From positions 382,884 through 446,883 of the forward strand of contig NW_017804420.1 in assembly GCF_001625305.1 (NCBI RefSeq): 64,000 nucleotides of DNA, read 5' to 3'. Of this stretch, positions 47,821 through 59,970 are shown piece after piece. The notes under the pieces were generated by a model. It had not been told where the DNA came from and ran no database searches. It was given only the letters and a program-made list of their open reading frames with translations. Within the stretch, counting starts at the first letter, position 1. The number at the start of each line of letters is the position of its first letter. This DNA is from Branchiostoma belcheri. Its lineage: Eukaryota > Chordata > Leptocardii > Amphioxiformes > Branchiostomatidae. Made by a program: the position numbers and the translations under genes.

Positions 47821-48762
47821 ATACCGACATCTTCCATTTTCACATCCTCAGTGCCTTGAAGAAGATGGGTCCAGATGGAAGGAGAGATTCGCCAACCGGC
47901 CGAGACATCTGTGGACTAGAATACCTTAGACTTGCACGTGTGCGTTTGTGTTATTTTACAAATTATATCTTCTGGCCCTTTGTCATATCTAGTCAGGTCA
48001 TTGCCCTACGCTTTTTACCCCCAAGTATTTTATCAAATGAGCTGAAAATTAAACAGATCCCCAAGAATGTACCTATACATCTAGATATCTCATATATTTT
48101 CCTTTGAGAATTTATTCATCATCATTTTGAGGTGTAAGTTCTACTCGTGAATGAGGAACTTTCAGCATGTTTGCCTCCAGATCACGTTGTCAGGAGGTAA
48201 TATAACGTTATGGTTTGAGAAATAAAGTGCAGAACAAGACCATTAAACTGATAACGTACAAATAACAGGACTTCTCTTCCCTTTCTTCGACTTTTTCCAC
48301 CAATAAATGTAGTTTGAAGCAGCACCATGCGTTGTCTGGTGATATTAAGGCACCATATCACACTGTGAGCCTACGATGACCGGTTTTAATTATGTTTACC
48401 GAAGGAAAACATTGTTTTTGCTCAATTTCTTCTTCCTCTTCTTCTTCTGTTCCAAACACTAACCTTTGACCTGGCCAATGGCCTCTTTTGTTGACGTCTG
48501 TCACCATAGTAACTGGTGTTGGGTTACATAATGTTGCAATTTCATAGTAGGCATTTAGGCTCCTGTCACCATATATATGTACATGTATGTGAATGTGTTT
48601 GAGTAAAAATTAACAGAGCAGACCATATCCGAAGGTAAACATCATGCATTTGCTTTGCAAATGTGACTTTTCTAGTAATCAATTGTTTTAAGTGTATTTA
48701 ATTGTGTTGAAAACAAGTGGTAAACAGGTAAACATGTTTCTTTTCAAGTATCATTTGTAGAA
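47651..48762. other. Possible astacin terminal exon and 3' flank
   Basis: An acceptor-like TCCTCAG near 47853 would add VP and a stop in phase with exon 27. No polyadenylation site was pinned down. 48405-48690 is a minus-strand copy of repeat R1. Confidence 0.35.
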
Positions 48763-49430
48763 TACAAGGGTTGTTCAAAATAGTTTCGGCTACACCTGGA
48801 AAAAAGAGACGAAACTCTCATTTTGGGGTATAACCTTATACTATGACGTCTTAAGTCACTGCTCACAGAAATGCAAATTTTGATATTCAGCAATTATCAC
48901 GTGGCGCCCCTTAAAAATGAGCAGGTGATAGCAAAATCACAAAATGGACGCAACAGAAGCTCATGCTGTGATCAAGTATCTCGATAAAAAGGGGATGTTT
49001 CCCAAGGAAATCCATGAAGACGCGGTCAAGACACTTGATGATGACTCCCCTCCTTATTCAACTGTCAAGAAGTGGGTTGCCAACTTCAAGGAGAGCACGA
49101 AAGGTGAATTTAAGGTCGGGAGGCCTATACTCGCCAAGCAGAGGTTTGGGCTATTTTTAGCGTGTCTTTAGACTTTTTTTATCGGGGTTTCTCTTTTGCA
49201 CTGGAATTTTTTTCACCCAACCAAAAAAAAAAAACACGCCAACCGCTGCTTGGAGAGTATGGGAGGCCCCCAAATCAGCCACCACGACAATCAAGTTGAG
49301 GAGATCCATCGCATAGTTATGAATGACAGACTTGTGCCTGTCCGATTCTGTGGGCGAGTTGTGGCTCAGTTCACAATGTGTTGTCGGACACGCTTTTGGG
49401 AGAGGCCGAGAACTTTTTGACTCGTAAGTA
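48763..49430 (+). pseudogene. Mariner-type transposase relic, interrupted and truncated
   Basis: The left terminal repeat ACAAGGGTTGTTCAAAATAG follows TA at 48763. The ORF at 48944 encodes HAVIKYLDKKGMFPKEIHED and YSTVKKWVANFK ... VGRP, the helix-turn-helix of mariner/SETMAR-type transposases. It is interrupted after GRP by a 135-bp MITE. It then continues, frameshifted, as NQVEEIHRIVMNDRLVPVR before decaying. The DDE catalytic domain and right terminal repeat are absent, so it is inactive. Confidence 0.8.
49126..49260. mobile_element. CTCCAAGCAG-family MITE nested in the mariner relic
   Basis: Ends ATACTCGCCAAGCAGAGGTT and (inverted) ATACTCTCCAAGCAGCGGTT. Flanking GGGAGGCC occurs at 49118-49125 and 49261-49268, an 8-bp target duplication. 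Removing the insert rejoins the GRP region of the transposase. Confidence 0.8.
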
Positions 49431-50279
49431 CCCAATTCAGGCTTTGACATCAATGTGCTTGCTTCTCACCCTTTCAAACCTTCAATAAACATTCTATTCA
49501 TTCATTCTTCATTCATATTTAATTGAAAGACATAATGTTGATTGTTTTTAAGATACACCCGATACAACTGAACAGTAGATATGGAAACATTCCAAATACA
49601 GGCATGTATGGCGAACAATATGTTATGAAGCTTATAGAAGATAAGTGGGAACTAACCACAAGAAAACCACACTCACACATGTGTAGACTAACAGAAAACC
49701 TTTATTCTAAACAAGGGAGTTGGGGAAATAGAAGTTCTATCATCATCATCGATAAATGACAACATCAGTTGAATCACAGGGAGGGGGTGCTAACAGAGAT
49801 TGGCACAGCCGCTATTCCAGGCGTCGACGTAGGACTGGACTGAAACAACACAACAAATACAGGGTCAGAAAATGTTAAATTTTTAAAGTCAACTATACAG
49901 AAATGTTAGGTACGAAAACAATGTGTAAAACTCGCTACAATTTGTCATATGTGCAGAAAGTATCACGATGGAAATTCTGTTACACATAAAGCTGCATTAT
50001 GTAACATTAGGACGATACAAAAAGTCATTTTTTTGGTCATTTCTTTGCGAAGTAACTTGAGTCAGCACTGCTCCATTGAGATAATTGCACAAATATGTTG
50101 GAATATGGAAGTAAATTAAAGATTACACGAAGATATTTACAATTGAAATAATTTAGGTGAAAAAATGTTACAAAATTCCCATTTCATGCTTTTATAAGCG
50201 TTTGAACCCACCAATATGGCCGCCTCTAAACTACGTCATAGTCACGTGACTGCAAATGCCCTGTAGACACTCACCAGTT

Positions 50280-53200
50280 TTAGAAGCAGGTGGGTTCTCC
50301 CTGCTGAGTGCGGGTTCCCTTGATCTCCGTGCCGTCCGGCAGGGAGCACCAGCACTCCCCGGTCAGACCGTCACACTGCACGGGAGCGTAGAAACCTTCG
50401 GGCGTGCAGGTCGGCTTGTAGGCGCCCGTCTGGAGGGCCATGGCCTATCGGGAAAAACAAGAAAACACGGTCAACACTATAGTCTCCACCAGACTAACAA
50501 CACGGGTTCAAAAACAGTGAAATTTATAACCGCATCCTCGTTCAAAAACACTAAGAACGTTATTTTCCACCAAAGCTGGAACTGGAGTTTATTACTGTTC
50601 AAACTGAGTAAGTGACAGCTAGTAGTCCAAGGAAAGGACACAAGTACATAAAAAGGCTAAAAACCCTAGGATTAGATCTACGTACAGCTAACATAAAATT
50701 ACATAACATTCATCCATTATGTCAAAATAACGAGAGGTATGTGTATGTGCTTCAAGTTTTTAGAGTCACTGATATTCCCGTGTGATAACATTGTGTGTAT
50801 TTCATATGGCAAGGTGTTCCACTTTGCAATAGTTCTGTATGTGAAAGCGTGTTTTGATGCTGTTTTTGGTTTGTGTTGAATGTGTTGCATATCTAGTCTT
50901 GTAGCACTGTTGATTGAAATGAAGCACGTACTGTATTTTGCCTTGTAGATATCTGAGTTGATTGATTTGTTTGTTAAGGGTGAATCGTGACCCGCATTAA
51001 CTCTAGATCCATATCCCGGGTGCAGGCATGAAACATAAACATCCTTGTCGTACCAGGTACGGTATACGTACTATCACGTTCTTTCACACGTGCTGTTATT
51101 GTATTGACCTGGAGTCCGTTTAAGGGACCTAACGGTCACATTTACTCCAGTGTTTACTCATAGTGCACAGAAAGGACAAACTGGATTTCACCGGCCATTA
51201 CAAACCGCAGAATGGAAATATGCGAAGTAAGTCATACAGAACACAAAAACTAGAAGACTAGACTATCGTTAAAGAACAAATACAGTAATTTCAGTTTTGG
51301 TGTCTTTTAACTCAAAATCCTATTTGCAAAAGGTGATCCATTGGTTTTTACCAGTCCCGCACACATACAATTGTAGGGGTGATATTTGACCTAAATCCAT
51401 GTTCACGTTTGATGACTGCCTATTCCACCAGTAGGCTGCGGTGACGTAATGGGTCCTCTTAATCTAATTAACTAGCTATGAAATCACTACTCTGTTAACA
51501 TTAGTACATAATTATATATTGTTGGCAACCGTCTGTCTCCGAAGACAATGGTACCGCACCATGGTACAGTCTGTATCCGTGTGTTTGTTACAGTGACTGC
51601 TGTGGTTGTATAGTCCGATGTTTTGCTTTACTGACTCTGTTACAGTTTTTCTTTATCAAACAACACAGAAACGTACTTAAGACATAACGGTGAGCAAGTA
51701 TAGCAAATAGCTACATGTAATCCTAGCCTCGCCATTGTCAAAGAAAAATACAGTTACAATGACAAATAATAATGATAACAAAACAGCGACACAGTTTTTA
51801 CACTTGGCCCCGTAGCGGTTGATGTTACTGATACTGATATCTGTTGTAGATTTATAGCCTGGTTACGAAACCTAATATTTGCGGAGAGGAAGGAAGAGAC
51901 TGTACAACAGTCAAATGCAGACTTTGTTTCTATGTGTTGTATGTATATTATGATTATGTCGGTGTGGTGAAGCTGTATGTTCTGTTCGTGGTTACATTGT
52001 ATTTTTATGTATATGTAAGGTCAGTGCAATTCAGCGGTACGTCCATAATTTTTATGTACTGCTGCCATGATGACAATTGCTTGAATAAAGAATAAAGATA
52101 TAAAAAAGACTCGGCAGCTAAAATATGTTTGATAGCCAGGCTAGCTACAGAGATGCAGAGAGCGAAACTTACCGCGTTGTTAGCGTACAGCATGGAGTAC
52201 TCTTGCCGCTGTGTCTCGCACTGGGTCGGGGCGTCCTGGGCTGGATCTGAGGGAAGGGACAGAAATATAATCACGTACAGGTTGATTTTTCATGACCGAA
52301 AACGATTGCTCTTCTTTTGCTATGCTCCGTGTGTTTTTTTCGGTTAACTGGATCAACGGACCCTTTACGGATGCTTTAACTAGTTTAAGGTGTCCTTCTG
52401 GTGGCAATTTGAAGGTTCTGAATGTGTGTCAGGGCCTTGAGTTGGCCTACACGAACAGGTACATGAATAGGGCATAATAGCGGCTTGTGTACGTACCACT
52501 AGCGGGGGCGACGCACGTCCCTACCCGCCCGTCCTCCCCGAGCGGCCCCACGATGACGTTGATGACCTGGTCGGTGTCGTCCTTCTCACACACCAGGCCG
52601 GCCGCACAGGTCCCGTACACCCCGTACGGCCCGTCACACCGCTCCCCCTGGACCTGTCAGGTACGGCAGGAAAACAACAAAACTTCCATATTGTAATCTC
52701 CAAGCAGATCCCTTTCGGCGGCAAAAAGACAGTATCAAATTGGCAAGGCAGTATCCACTAGCCAGAGAAGGTCGACGGCCACCGACGGGTTGGATTAGCG
52801 ACAAAAACAAAAGACAAAAACGGCCATATATAAAAAGCTAACGATCATTCCCCACAACCTCTGCTTGGAGAGTACCATATTGAACAACAGCCCATAGGAG
52901 ACAATTCTCCATGAAGTAATTATGATGTGATGATATTATTATTGATATTATGATGAATTATGATGATAATTACTAAGGTGTTTGATGCCCTCGTTTACAA
53001 CCGACATGCCAAATTTCAGCCAAATCCATCACATGAATAAATATTAAACGGATCTTAATTTTTCTAGGTGCGAAGACAGACTCAGACTACTAGTATGTAC
53101 GAATGCAGCAAACGGGATCGTACTTATGTTCAGCTGCGAACCCACGGAAACAACTTATTACAATACTCTGTCGGGGGTCATTGACCTCCCTCGCGGAGTG

Positions 53201-54998
53201 GAAAAAAAGGCCATATGGTTTATGATAAGTGCAATTAAATTAATAAGAAGATCACTGACAGGCATATGCTGTATGGTGTGATCACATACAGGTCAGCAGT
53301 GGTCGGGGCGTGGTTGGCAGTCAAATTTGATTCAAATTTAACTGAAATTTGATTCAACGCTTACAGAAAGGTAGGCCTGGTCTAGATCTGGGTCTAGACC
53401 GAACTTCAGTCAACCTTTGGTTGATTGGGGAAAGGTTTTGAGTGCGTGACAGAGGCTTTAGCATTAGGAACGCACGAACCTTGGCGCAGACGTCGCAGCA
53501 GCCGCACGGGTCCCGGACGGTGCCCGCCGGACAGTTGGTGGGGGCCGGGCCGCAGAACTGCGCCAGGTTGTCGTAGTCACACACGCACGACAGGCCATAG
53601 ACGCTACAAGCACAGGGGAGAATATCAACCAAGAAGTAACGCCATGAACTGCATGAAACCCTAGCTAAAAGCTAAATATACATGTATGCGCTTCAGGCAT
53701 AAGGGAGAACATCAAGCAACAAGTAAAGCTATGCACTGCATGAAGCACTATCTTTAAGCGTAAAAGCTAAAGCTACATGTATACGCAAACGAAGAAAAGG
53801 AATCTTTATGCATACTTTAATTAATATGTGAGTAAGGATGGATTTTGTCTTGTGATGCTGTCATACAACAAAGTCTCGGACTTACTGCCCAATTTTAGTT
53901 CAAAGTGTACACGAATTCGTTTTCCATATAGAATCTTTCCATGTGTCATTGACTGACCGATTGGCTATAGCCTGGCCAGCGGACTCGAGATTGGGAGGTC
54001 AGGGGTTCGATCCCGGATATTATGCTGGCTATAGACTTGTGTCCTTTGGAAAGGCATTTAATACTCCGCCCAGGTGTAAAATGGGTACCTGACTCTGAAG
54101 GCGGTGGAAGGAGAGGGAGGCACCAGTCAATACTGTGCCCCTAGACACAACTTGTACTAACAACCAAAAAAGCTACGGGACTACCTTTATTTTATTACCT
54201 TTTTTATAGAATTGTTCGGGGTAGAATTTTATATCATCAACAACAATATGGCCCTCTTACTATTTGTATCAGATATTATTTCAAATGCCACCCGGGGGCA
54301 GATATGTAGGGCCTATTCAATTTGTGACAAGGTGCTCGACGTGATACTGTATTAACAGGTACTTCTACATGTAGTTATCAACTTGTTAAACGAGTTGGCC
54401 AATACACATACATTATTCGTAAAAGTTCACCATGACTTTGCACTATCTCTTAAAGTAGCAACATTCACTAGACAAAATCCTTTCTTTACGCACGGAAAAA
54501 AAATTCATTTCTTTCCCTGCGTTTACCTTTAGACATGCTTTAAGCTATGCTTCAAGGTGGGATTCCGTGTCCGTGTAGTGATTTAACCTTGAAATTACTT
54601 CTTCTCCGTGACGAGAAGGCAGCTGGTGTGTGTTCAGTCTGTGTAGATTTATTGCCATATCTGCCGCGTCAGGAAGTTCTAGTTGACTGCTCGGCAATAT
54701 CGTCCGACATTTTTCTCACAACCTTCAGTAACTGTCCTACTAAAAACGTACACACGTAACCTAGGTAATTCATGCATGGATGTGACGTATTCTCTCCGCA
54801 TAAGATTCGATATTTAAGCATGCCGAAAAAGCATTCGTAAATGTTCCGTTGTCCCAGTTGGCTGAAGAAAACGGAGCCTTTACGCGAGTTTTAAGCTTTG
54901 CTTAAACGTCGAATTTCATGCAGTGATATGTCTCTGTGTAGTATTAGCGCAAACACCTACCTGTAAACGAAGCAAAGAAGGATACAAACGGTCTTCAT
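50280..54998 (-). CDS. Secreted IGFBP-N plus thyroglobulin type-1 protein (5 exons)
   Basis: Minus-strand exons are 54998-54961, 53603-53480, 52653-52497, 52246-52173 and 50444-50280 (558 nt, 185 aa, all in phase). Residues 1 to about 17 (MKTVCILLCFVYSVYGL) form a signal peptide. Residues 19-103 form an IGFBP N-terminal-type domain with CGCCDVCA at 46-53 (the family's CGCCxxC core) and GERCDGPYGVYGTCAAGLVC. Residues 116-184 form a thyroglobulin type-1 domain ending in QCDGLTGECWCS and a final cysteine at 184. This N-to-C order is that of vertebrate IGFBPs, but the long variable linker is reduced to about 12 residues. It may bind an insulin-like peptide or inhibit a protease (TY domains can block cysteine proteases); neither is shown. 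CWCS replaces the usual CWCV. Confidence 0.85.
50445..52172. other. IGFBP-like gene intron 4, nothing recognised
   Basis: 1.7 kb without a gene, array or clear transposon ends. Confidence 0.5.
52690..52875. mobile_element. CTCCAAGCAG-family MITE in IGFBP-like intron 2
   Basis: Ends TAATCTCCAAGCAGATCC and CCTCTGCTTGGAGAGTA are inverted. The interior ATCAAATTGGC and CAAAAACGGCCATATA motifs are shared with other copies. It starts about 37 bp from an exon edge. Confidence 0.75.
53950..54170. mobile_element. Possible tRNA-related SINE
   Basis: Contains GTCAGGGGTTCGATCCCGG (B-box-like) and CCTTTGGAAAGGCATTTAAT, GAAGGCGGTGG, reminiscent of the SINE bodies at 45.6-46.7 kb. Ends not resolved. Confidence 0.45.
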
Positions 54999-55100
54999 CT
55001 TGCTCTCTAAGTTTGCTGCTGCGACGAAGTCGTCCTATCGTCCACTGATCGTCTTTTTTTCTGAGCTCGGTCTGTGAAAGCTGTCCGACTATAAAGCCCT

Positions 55101-55110
55101 GTCCTTTATA
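55101..55110 (-). promoter_or_regulatory. TATA box of the IGFBP-like gene
   Basis: On the minus strand TATAAAGGAC lies about 105 nt upstream of the ATG at 54998. Transcription would start near 55078 and give an 80-nt 5' UTR. A second TATA-like string (CTTTATAG) lies a few nt closer. Confidence 0.6.
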
Positions 55111-55729
55111 AACCCACTGGTCACTTCACAAGTTGATAAATTTCCCGGGCTTTTGAATGAAAACTCTGGTTGGTTACGGGTTATCATACATGCACGTGGT
55201 GAGGCCGGAATGTGCACTGTTTCACCTACAGCTTAGCGGATATGCTAAACAAACCCGGCAAAGAATGCCCCCATTCAACAAATAAAGTGTAAAGCTTGCA
55301 ATCTCTCCACCTTTTATTGGAAGAATAATACGATCCATTCTTCAACTGTTCTCCGCTTTCTTGAAGTAAAATATTAGGGGTGGTGACAGAATGGTCGCCA
55401 AGACAACTGGGAATATTTTGACCAAACATGTGTTGTCGTGCTTACCGACCTCTGACTGTCCATCACTTGAGATTCAGTCGGCACACAAGCACGCGCGCTT
55501 TCGTTTGATCGTTTCTGTCAGATTGGGGAATATCAGACCACTAGAACAGCTGTGGCCACCTTAAGAGTCAATGAAAACACACATCATTTGAGTCTTTTCT
55601 GGTTTAATGCCCATTAATGATGCTAATGTACTTCATGAGTGTACACGGGCACTTCAGGATACTTTTGTATTAGGACATCTTTTGTCCGCCCTGAATTATA
55701 TCTCAAATCTTATTTTATAGAAAAATGCT

Positions 55730-57192
55730 GCCGGCAGCGCAACTTCTCATGAACGTAGCGGCTTCTTAATGCTTCAAGGCCAACATTAAGACTTTTGTGT
55801 ACAGCGTTTTTTTTATCCACAATAGAACTCATGACGACATTCTCAGTGTCCATTTCCTACACCAATCGTTATCTGATGTAGATGAATCGGGTTTTGACAA
55901 TGTCGCTTTCCAAATGTAGACCTGAACGAACAATAATATCTCCGTTTGTTCCTGTGTAGGACAATAGTCGGTGGTTTCTTTTATAGAACCTTTTTGCCCC
56001 ATGACGTCAATACCGAGTATGTTAAAGGGATAAATCTCGGCAAAGACGCCTTGAGAGGTACCACGCCTTGACCTTACAGATGAAAGTTGATCTGTACTGA
56101 TGAATTATACGATTGCAAAAAGTAAATTTCTCTTACAGAACATTTTGTCGGAAGGAACGATAGACTTGTTCAACTTTGATCGACATATGTGAGAACGAGA
56201 AGTTCATGTGTGTTTGTTAAAACCACTGTCACACATTCAGAACATTCCGTCGACCTCAAACCAACCAAGGTTGTCTGTAGTCCGGGAGCAGTCTGACCAG
56301 ATTTCTATACGAATCGTATCGAATTTGAGTTAAATTTGAGTCAAACTAAAAGTATTACGATAAGAATGCACAAGAGACAATAAATTTTATGTCGATCTAA
56401 TACCATACAATCTTTGTACCGTAGAGCTCTAGAAATATATGTATATACATAATGTTACTGGCCTAGAAAATCGAATCGGAACATACCCCGGCCAAACTCG
56501 TCTTCGGTAAAATAACATTGGTTTTACAACAGATTATATTCATCAACTTCTGTCTGTCTTCAATTGGTGGGAGATTTTGTTAGTAGGAAGTGAACTTCAT
56601 CGTCAACATTTCTTTGCACTTGGAACAACGGCGCTCTTGGCAACTACTGTACGTTTCAATGGCTGCAGAGGTTAGAACACAGTGAATGATTATGAACGAG
56701 CCAAGTACTCAAGTTTACAAACACTTGAAGTTCACATCTACACATGTCGATCAAAGTTGAACAAGTTTATCTTTTCTTCCAACAAGTGACATTTACTTTT
56801 TTCTATAGTATATTTCATCAGTACAGATCACCTTTCATGTGTAAGGTCATGTGTTACCTCTCAAGGCGTTTTCATTATTTGCTGAGATTTGCCATTTTAA
56901 CGTGCTCGGTAACAACATTGACGTCATGGGGCAACAAAAAGTTTCTGTAGGAGAAATCCCTGCCTATTATCCTGAACAGGAACAAACATTTGGGCGGAGG
57001 TATGATTGTTCGTTCAGGTCTACATTTGGAAAGCCACATTGTGGAAATAGAATCAGAACCCGATCCATCTACATCACATAACGATCGGTGCGGGAAATGG
57101 ACATTGAGAATGTCGTCATGAGTTCTATTCTGGGTGAAAACCGGTTGTACACAAAAGTTTTTGTGTTGGCCTTGAAGCGCTGCCGCATTGTG
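55730..57192. repeat. 1.5-kb inverted duplication, about 480-bp arms
   Basis: 55730-56212 matches the reverse complement of 56716-57192 over its whole length with many small differences. Shared blocks include GACTCAT/ATGAGTTCTATT, GACGTCATGGGGCAA, TCGTTCAGGTCTACATTTGG and TCGATCAAAGTTGAACAAGT. The spacer is about 500 bp. No open frame is conserved between arms. Confidence 0.8.
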
Positions 57193-57288
57193 ATTGATCT
57201 TTCGTCTTGGCTAATTGTGGCGTGTATGGAACATGGCTTGTGCAACTGTACGTACCGGTTACATCATTCTTTAAAGACGCTTTAAAGG

Positions 57289-57469
57289 TAGCCTCTACCA
57301 GGCACCGCGGATCGCTGGAAAAATAGTAGAAATTGGCCGAAATAATCCAGGGCCATAGAAGCTCCAATTTGCGACCCACGGAAATCCGGATCTTCTCTGG
57401 TATACTATTCCTTTATTTCGGCCAACTTCTACTATTTTTCCAGCGATCCGCGGTGCCTGGTAGAGGCTA
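57289..57469. mobile_element. Mutator-like foldback MITE with perfect 9-bp target duplication
   Basis: 181 bp with 57-bp terminal inverted repeats differing at one base, starting TAGCCTCTACCAGGCACCGC. It is flanked by identical CTTTAAAGG at 57280-57288 and 57470-57478. A 9-bp duplication with long TIRs is typical of Mutator-like elements. Confidence 0.88.
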
Positions 57470-57679
57470 CTTTAAAGGCATCCAGCGCAGTTTTTAGGTA
57501 CCACCCAAAAAATAAAGGAATCATCTTGTGGCTTGTTTCTGCAGTTTTAAATGCCCAGAGTATGAAATGCTGACTCAAATGTGCTAATGTGAAGCAGTAT
57601 GTGTCAATATCACAAAAATTGCCTTATTCAGAATATTTCCAGTTTTGCTGCTCTAAAATCGCATTGGATGCCTTTAAAG

Positions 57680-58285
57680 CTCCTATCACACATAGCCGAA
57701 TATGGCCTCCCAAACTCCCCCCAACCATGGTATAGGTCGGGAGCAAGGTCGGCTATAGTTGGCTGGTGTTGTGAGAGGTCGGCTACTGTCCGGCTGCACT
57801 AGCCGAATGTTTCAACATGGCAAAATTTAAAACATTCGTGTGTGGACGGGAAGTTCGGCCATGGTTGGGGACTCATTGACTTGACTTGTATTCGGGCGGC
57901 AGTAGGTCAGTAGTATTCGGGAGTCAAATTTGACTCAAATTGAACTCAAATTCGATTTTTTTAAAGGAGTAGTTCAGTGCAAGGCCTATACGACCACTTC
58001 TCGGCATTGCACTAGAAATATGAGAGAAACATGGCTATGTCAAGAGATGGCGGTGAATATTTGATCTGAAAGCCTGTAGATTGTAGGTTGGTGGGAAACA
58101 CTTGTCAGGGAGGGAAAAGCTTGGCCGTACGGGGAAAGAAACTGTCACTGTAAAAAGATTTCGAAGAAGGAATTTATTCATTTCGTTCATAAATGCGTGG
58201 CTTATAGTCTGGTGGTCAGATTGCTCGGTCAAACTTGTTTGGTTGGTGGTCAGGAGAAGGGTCCGAATGTGTGACAGGGGCTTAG
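57680..58285. mobile_element. About 600-bp inverted-repeat element (GTGTGACAGGGGCTT ends)
   Basis: The left end AAAGCTCCTATCACACA pairs with the right end TGTGTGACAGGGGCTTA. The interior is rich in GGTCGG/GGCTATAG and CAAATTTGACTCAAATT. Related sequence lies at 20230-20520 (ending TGTGACAGGGGCTTA), 53285-53460 and 56230-56350. Confidence 0.55.
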
Positions 58286-58554
58286 CGGTTATATCATCTC
58301 CGGCGGCGGGGTTATTGTTTGGGTCCGTTGCCCCTCACGGCGGATTAACAACATCAACACCTGGTACGTGATGACAGGCGAGTCGCGCGGGTTCGTGTCA
58401 TGTCTCTGCCGTCAACAGATAAAGTAGCCCCGATAAGAGGTGCCATCCTGAAGTGTTTTCACCTGGTCCGTTCCCACCTGTGGCACGAACGTCTCTTTTC
58501 TCTTAAGGCAGTTAAGGTCCAGTCACTGGACATCAGTGTGGGGCAACAAGAATG

Positions 58555-59090
58555 ACGTGTTTGAACACAGGGGTTATCAGAAAGGTGACTAACCGGAAGG
58601 GCTAAAGGGGTGAGAAGTTCAACAGCCTAGGGAACAGTTGTTAGTCCGTCGTACATCCGTCCTACCACAGACGTACGACAGACTGGAGTGTGTAACATGA
58701 ACGGCGTGTTTAAATAGAACCTGGGGTTATCAGAAAGGTGAACGATCGGAAAGGCTGCAGGGGTTAAAAGTTCAACAGCCTATCTAGCTAGGGAACAGTT
58801 GTTAGTCTGTCGTATACCGTCTTAGAAGAGTTGTACGACAGATGTGCAACAAGAACCTGGGGTTATCAGAAAGGGGAATGATCGGAAAGGCTACAGGGGT
58901 GAAAAGTTCAACAGCCTGGGGAACAGTTGTTCTACCACAGACGTACGACAGACTCGGTGCAACAAGAACGACGTGTTTAAATAGAACCTGGGGTTATCAG
59001 AAAGGTGAACGATCGGAAAGGCTGCAGGGGTGAGGAGTTCAACAGCCGAGGGAACAGTTGTTAGTCAGTTGCACGACTGATGAGCAACAA
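58555..59090. repeat. Minisatellite of about 120-150 bp units, four copies
   Basis: Units share ACCTGGGGTTATCAGAAAGG, GATCGGAAAGGCT, AAGTTCAACAGCC and GGGAACAGTTGTTAG. Confidence 0.85.
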
Positions 59091-59927
59091 TAGTGGCGTA
59101 TTTAAACTTGATTGCGGATGTTATAGCTTTCGTGAAACAATGTTGAGATAATACAGTAAAATGTGTAATTGTAAAGTCTTTCTCTGTCCATTTCCACATT
59201 TGTAATGAGTATGATATATATATATACATGTATATTGGAACTACAGACCTACCTGGTATAATGTTACTGTATTGCAATTAAGGTGTCCAAAAATATACTT
59301 AAAGTAAAAAATGGACTTAATAAGCACATTTTACCAACAAAGAGTGCATCTTTATAAAAATGTTGCTTTATTAAAGATAAATTTTTACAGGGAATAATTA
59401 ATAGAAATCATATCACTGGGACCAAATCTACCAGTAATGGCTATGTATACATCATCATTACCTTTGTTCCCTCAACATGACCTATATGCTGATGTTGCCT
59501 TATCAAATAAGATTTTAGTGTGGATTTTCATTAAGTACATGTATGTCCACATTTTACTGGTAAAACTAAGCTAGCTAAAAGATAGACATTTCCCTGGAAA
59601 AGAAAGAATTGGTCCATGTGTGTTTGTATACATATACAAGTATAAACTGAATGGCAGTGATTATTACAGTTATCATCTGTAACACTCTGTACAGAAAGAT
59701 ATCAGATTGGACAATACTGTTACGCCACCTTGTGACAAAGCAAGGAATTGCACCTTGGTCTTTCAATACTGAATTAGTGACTTGACACCTGTATTTCAGA
59801 ATGAAGGCAACTTTTTTTGCCAAACTTTTTTTAATCACACACTGGCATCAGTCTTGGGGTTCCCAGAGGATCTGTATCTGTATAGCCGGTATAATTGCCC
59901 TTTGGTGTAACACTCCAGCTTCAATAA

Positions 59928-59960
59928 GGATGTCATCCATATAATCAAATCAACATGGCC
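59928..59960. mobile_element. Solo right end of the GGCCATGTTGATTTGA MITE
   Basis: GGATGTCATCCATATAATCA and AATCAACATGGCC match the end of 13349-13735. It lies just past the sulfotransferase stop codon, in its 3' UTR or flank. Confidence 0.65.
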
Positions 59961-59970
59961 TGATGGCGCA

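Larger units (their letters stand above)
55111..59927. other. Intergenic region between two minus-strand genes, no gene seen
   Basis: No exon-like homology was recognised. Repeats listed separately cover 55730-57190, 57289-57469, 57680-58285 and 58555-59090; the rest appears plain. Confidence 0.55.

Noticed and set aside
56744..57081. Open frames in the right arm of the inverted duplication as a possible gene
   Set aside because: The frames are not kept in the other arm and match no family I recognise.
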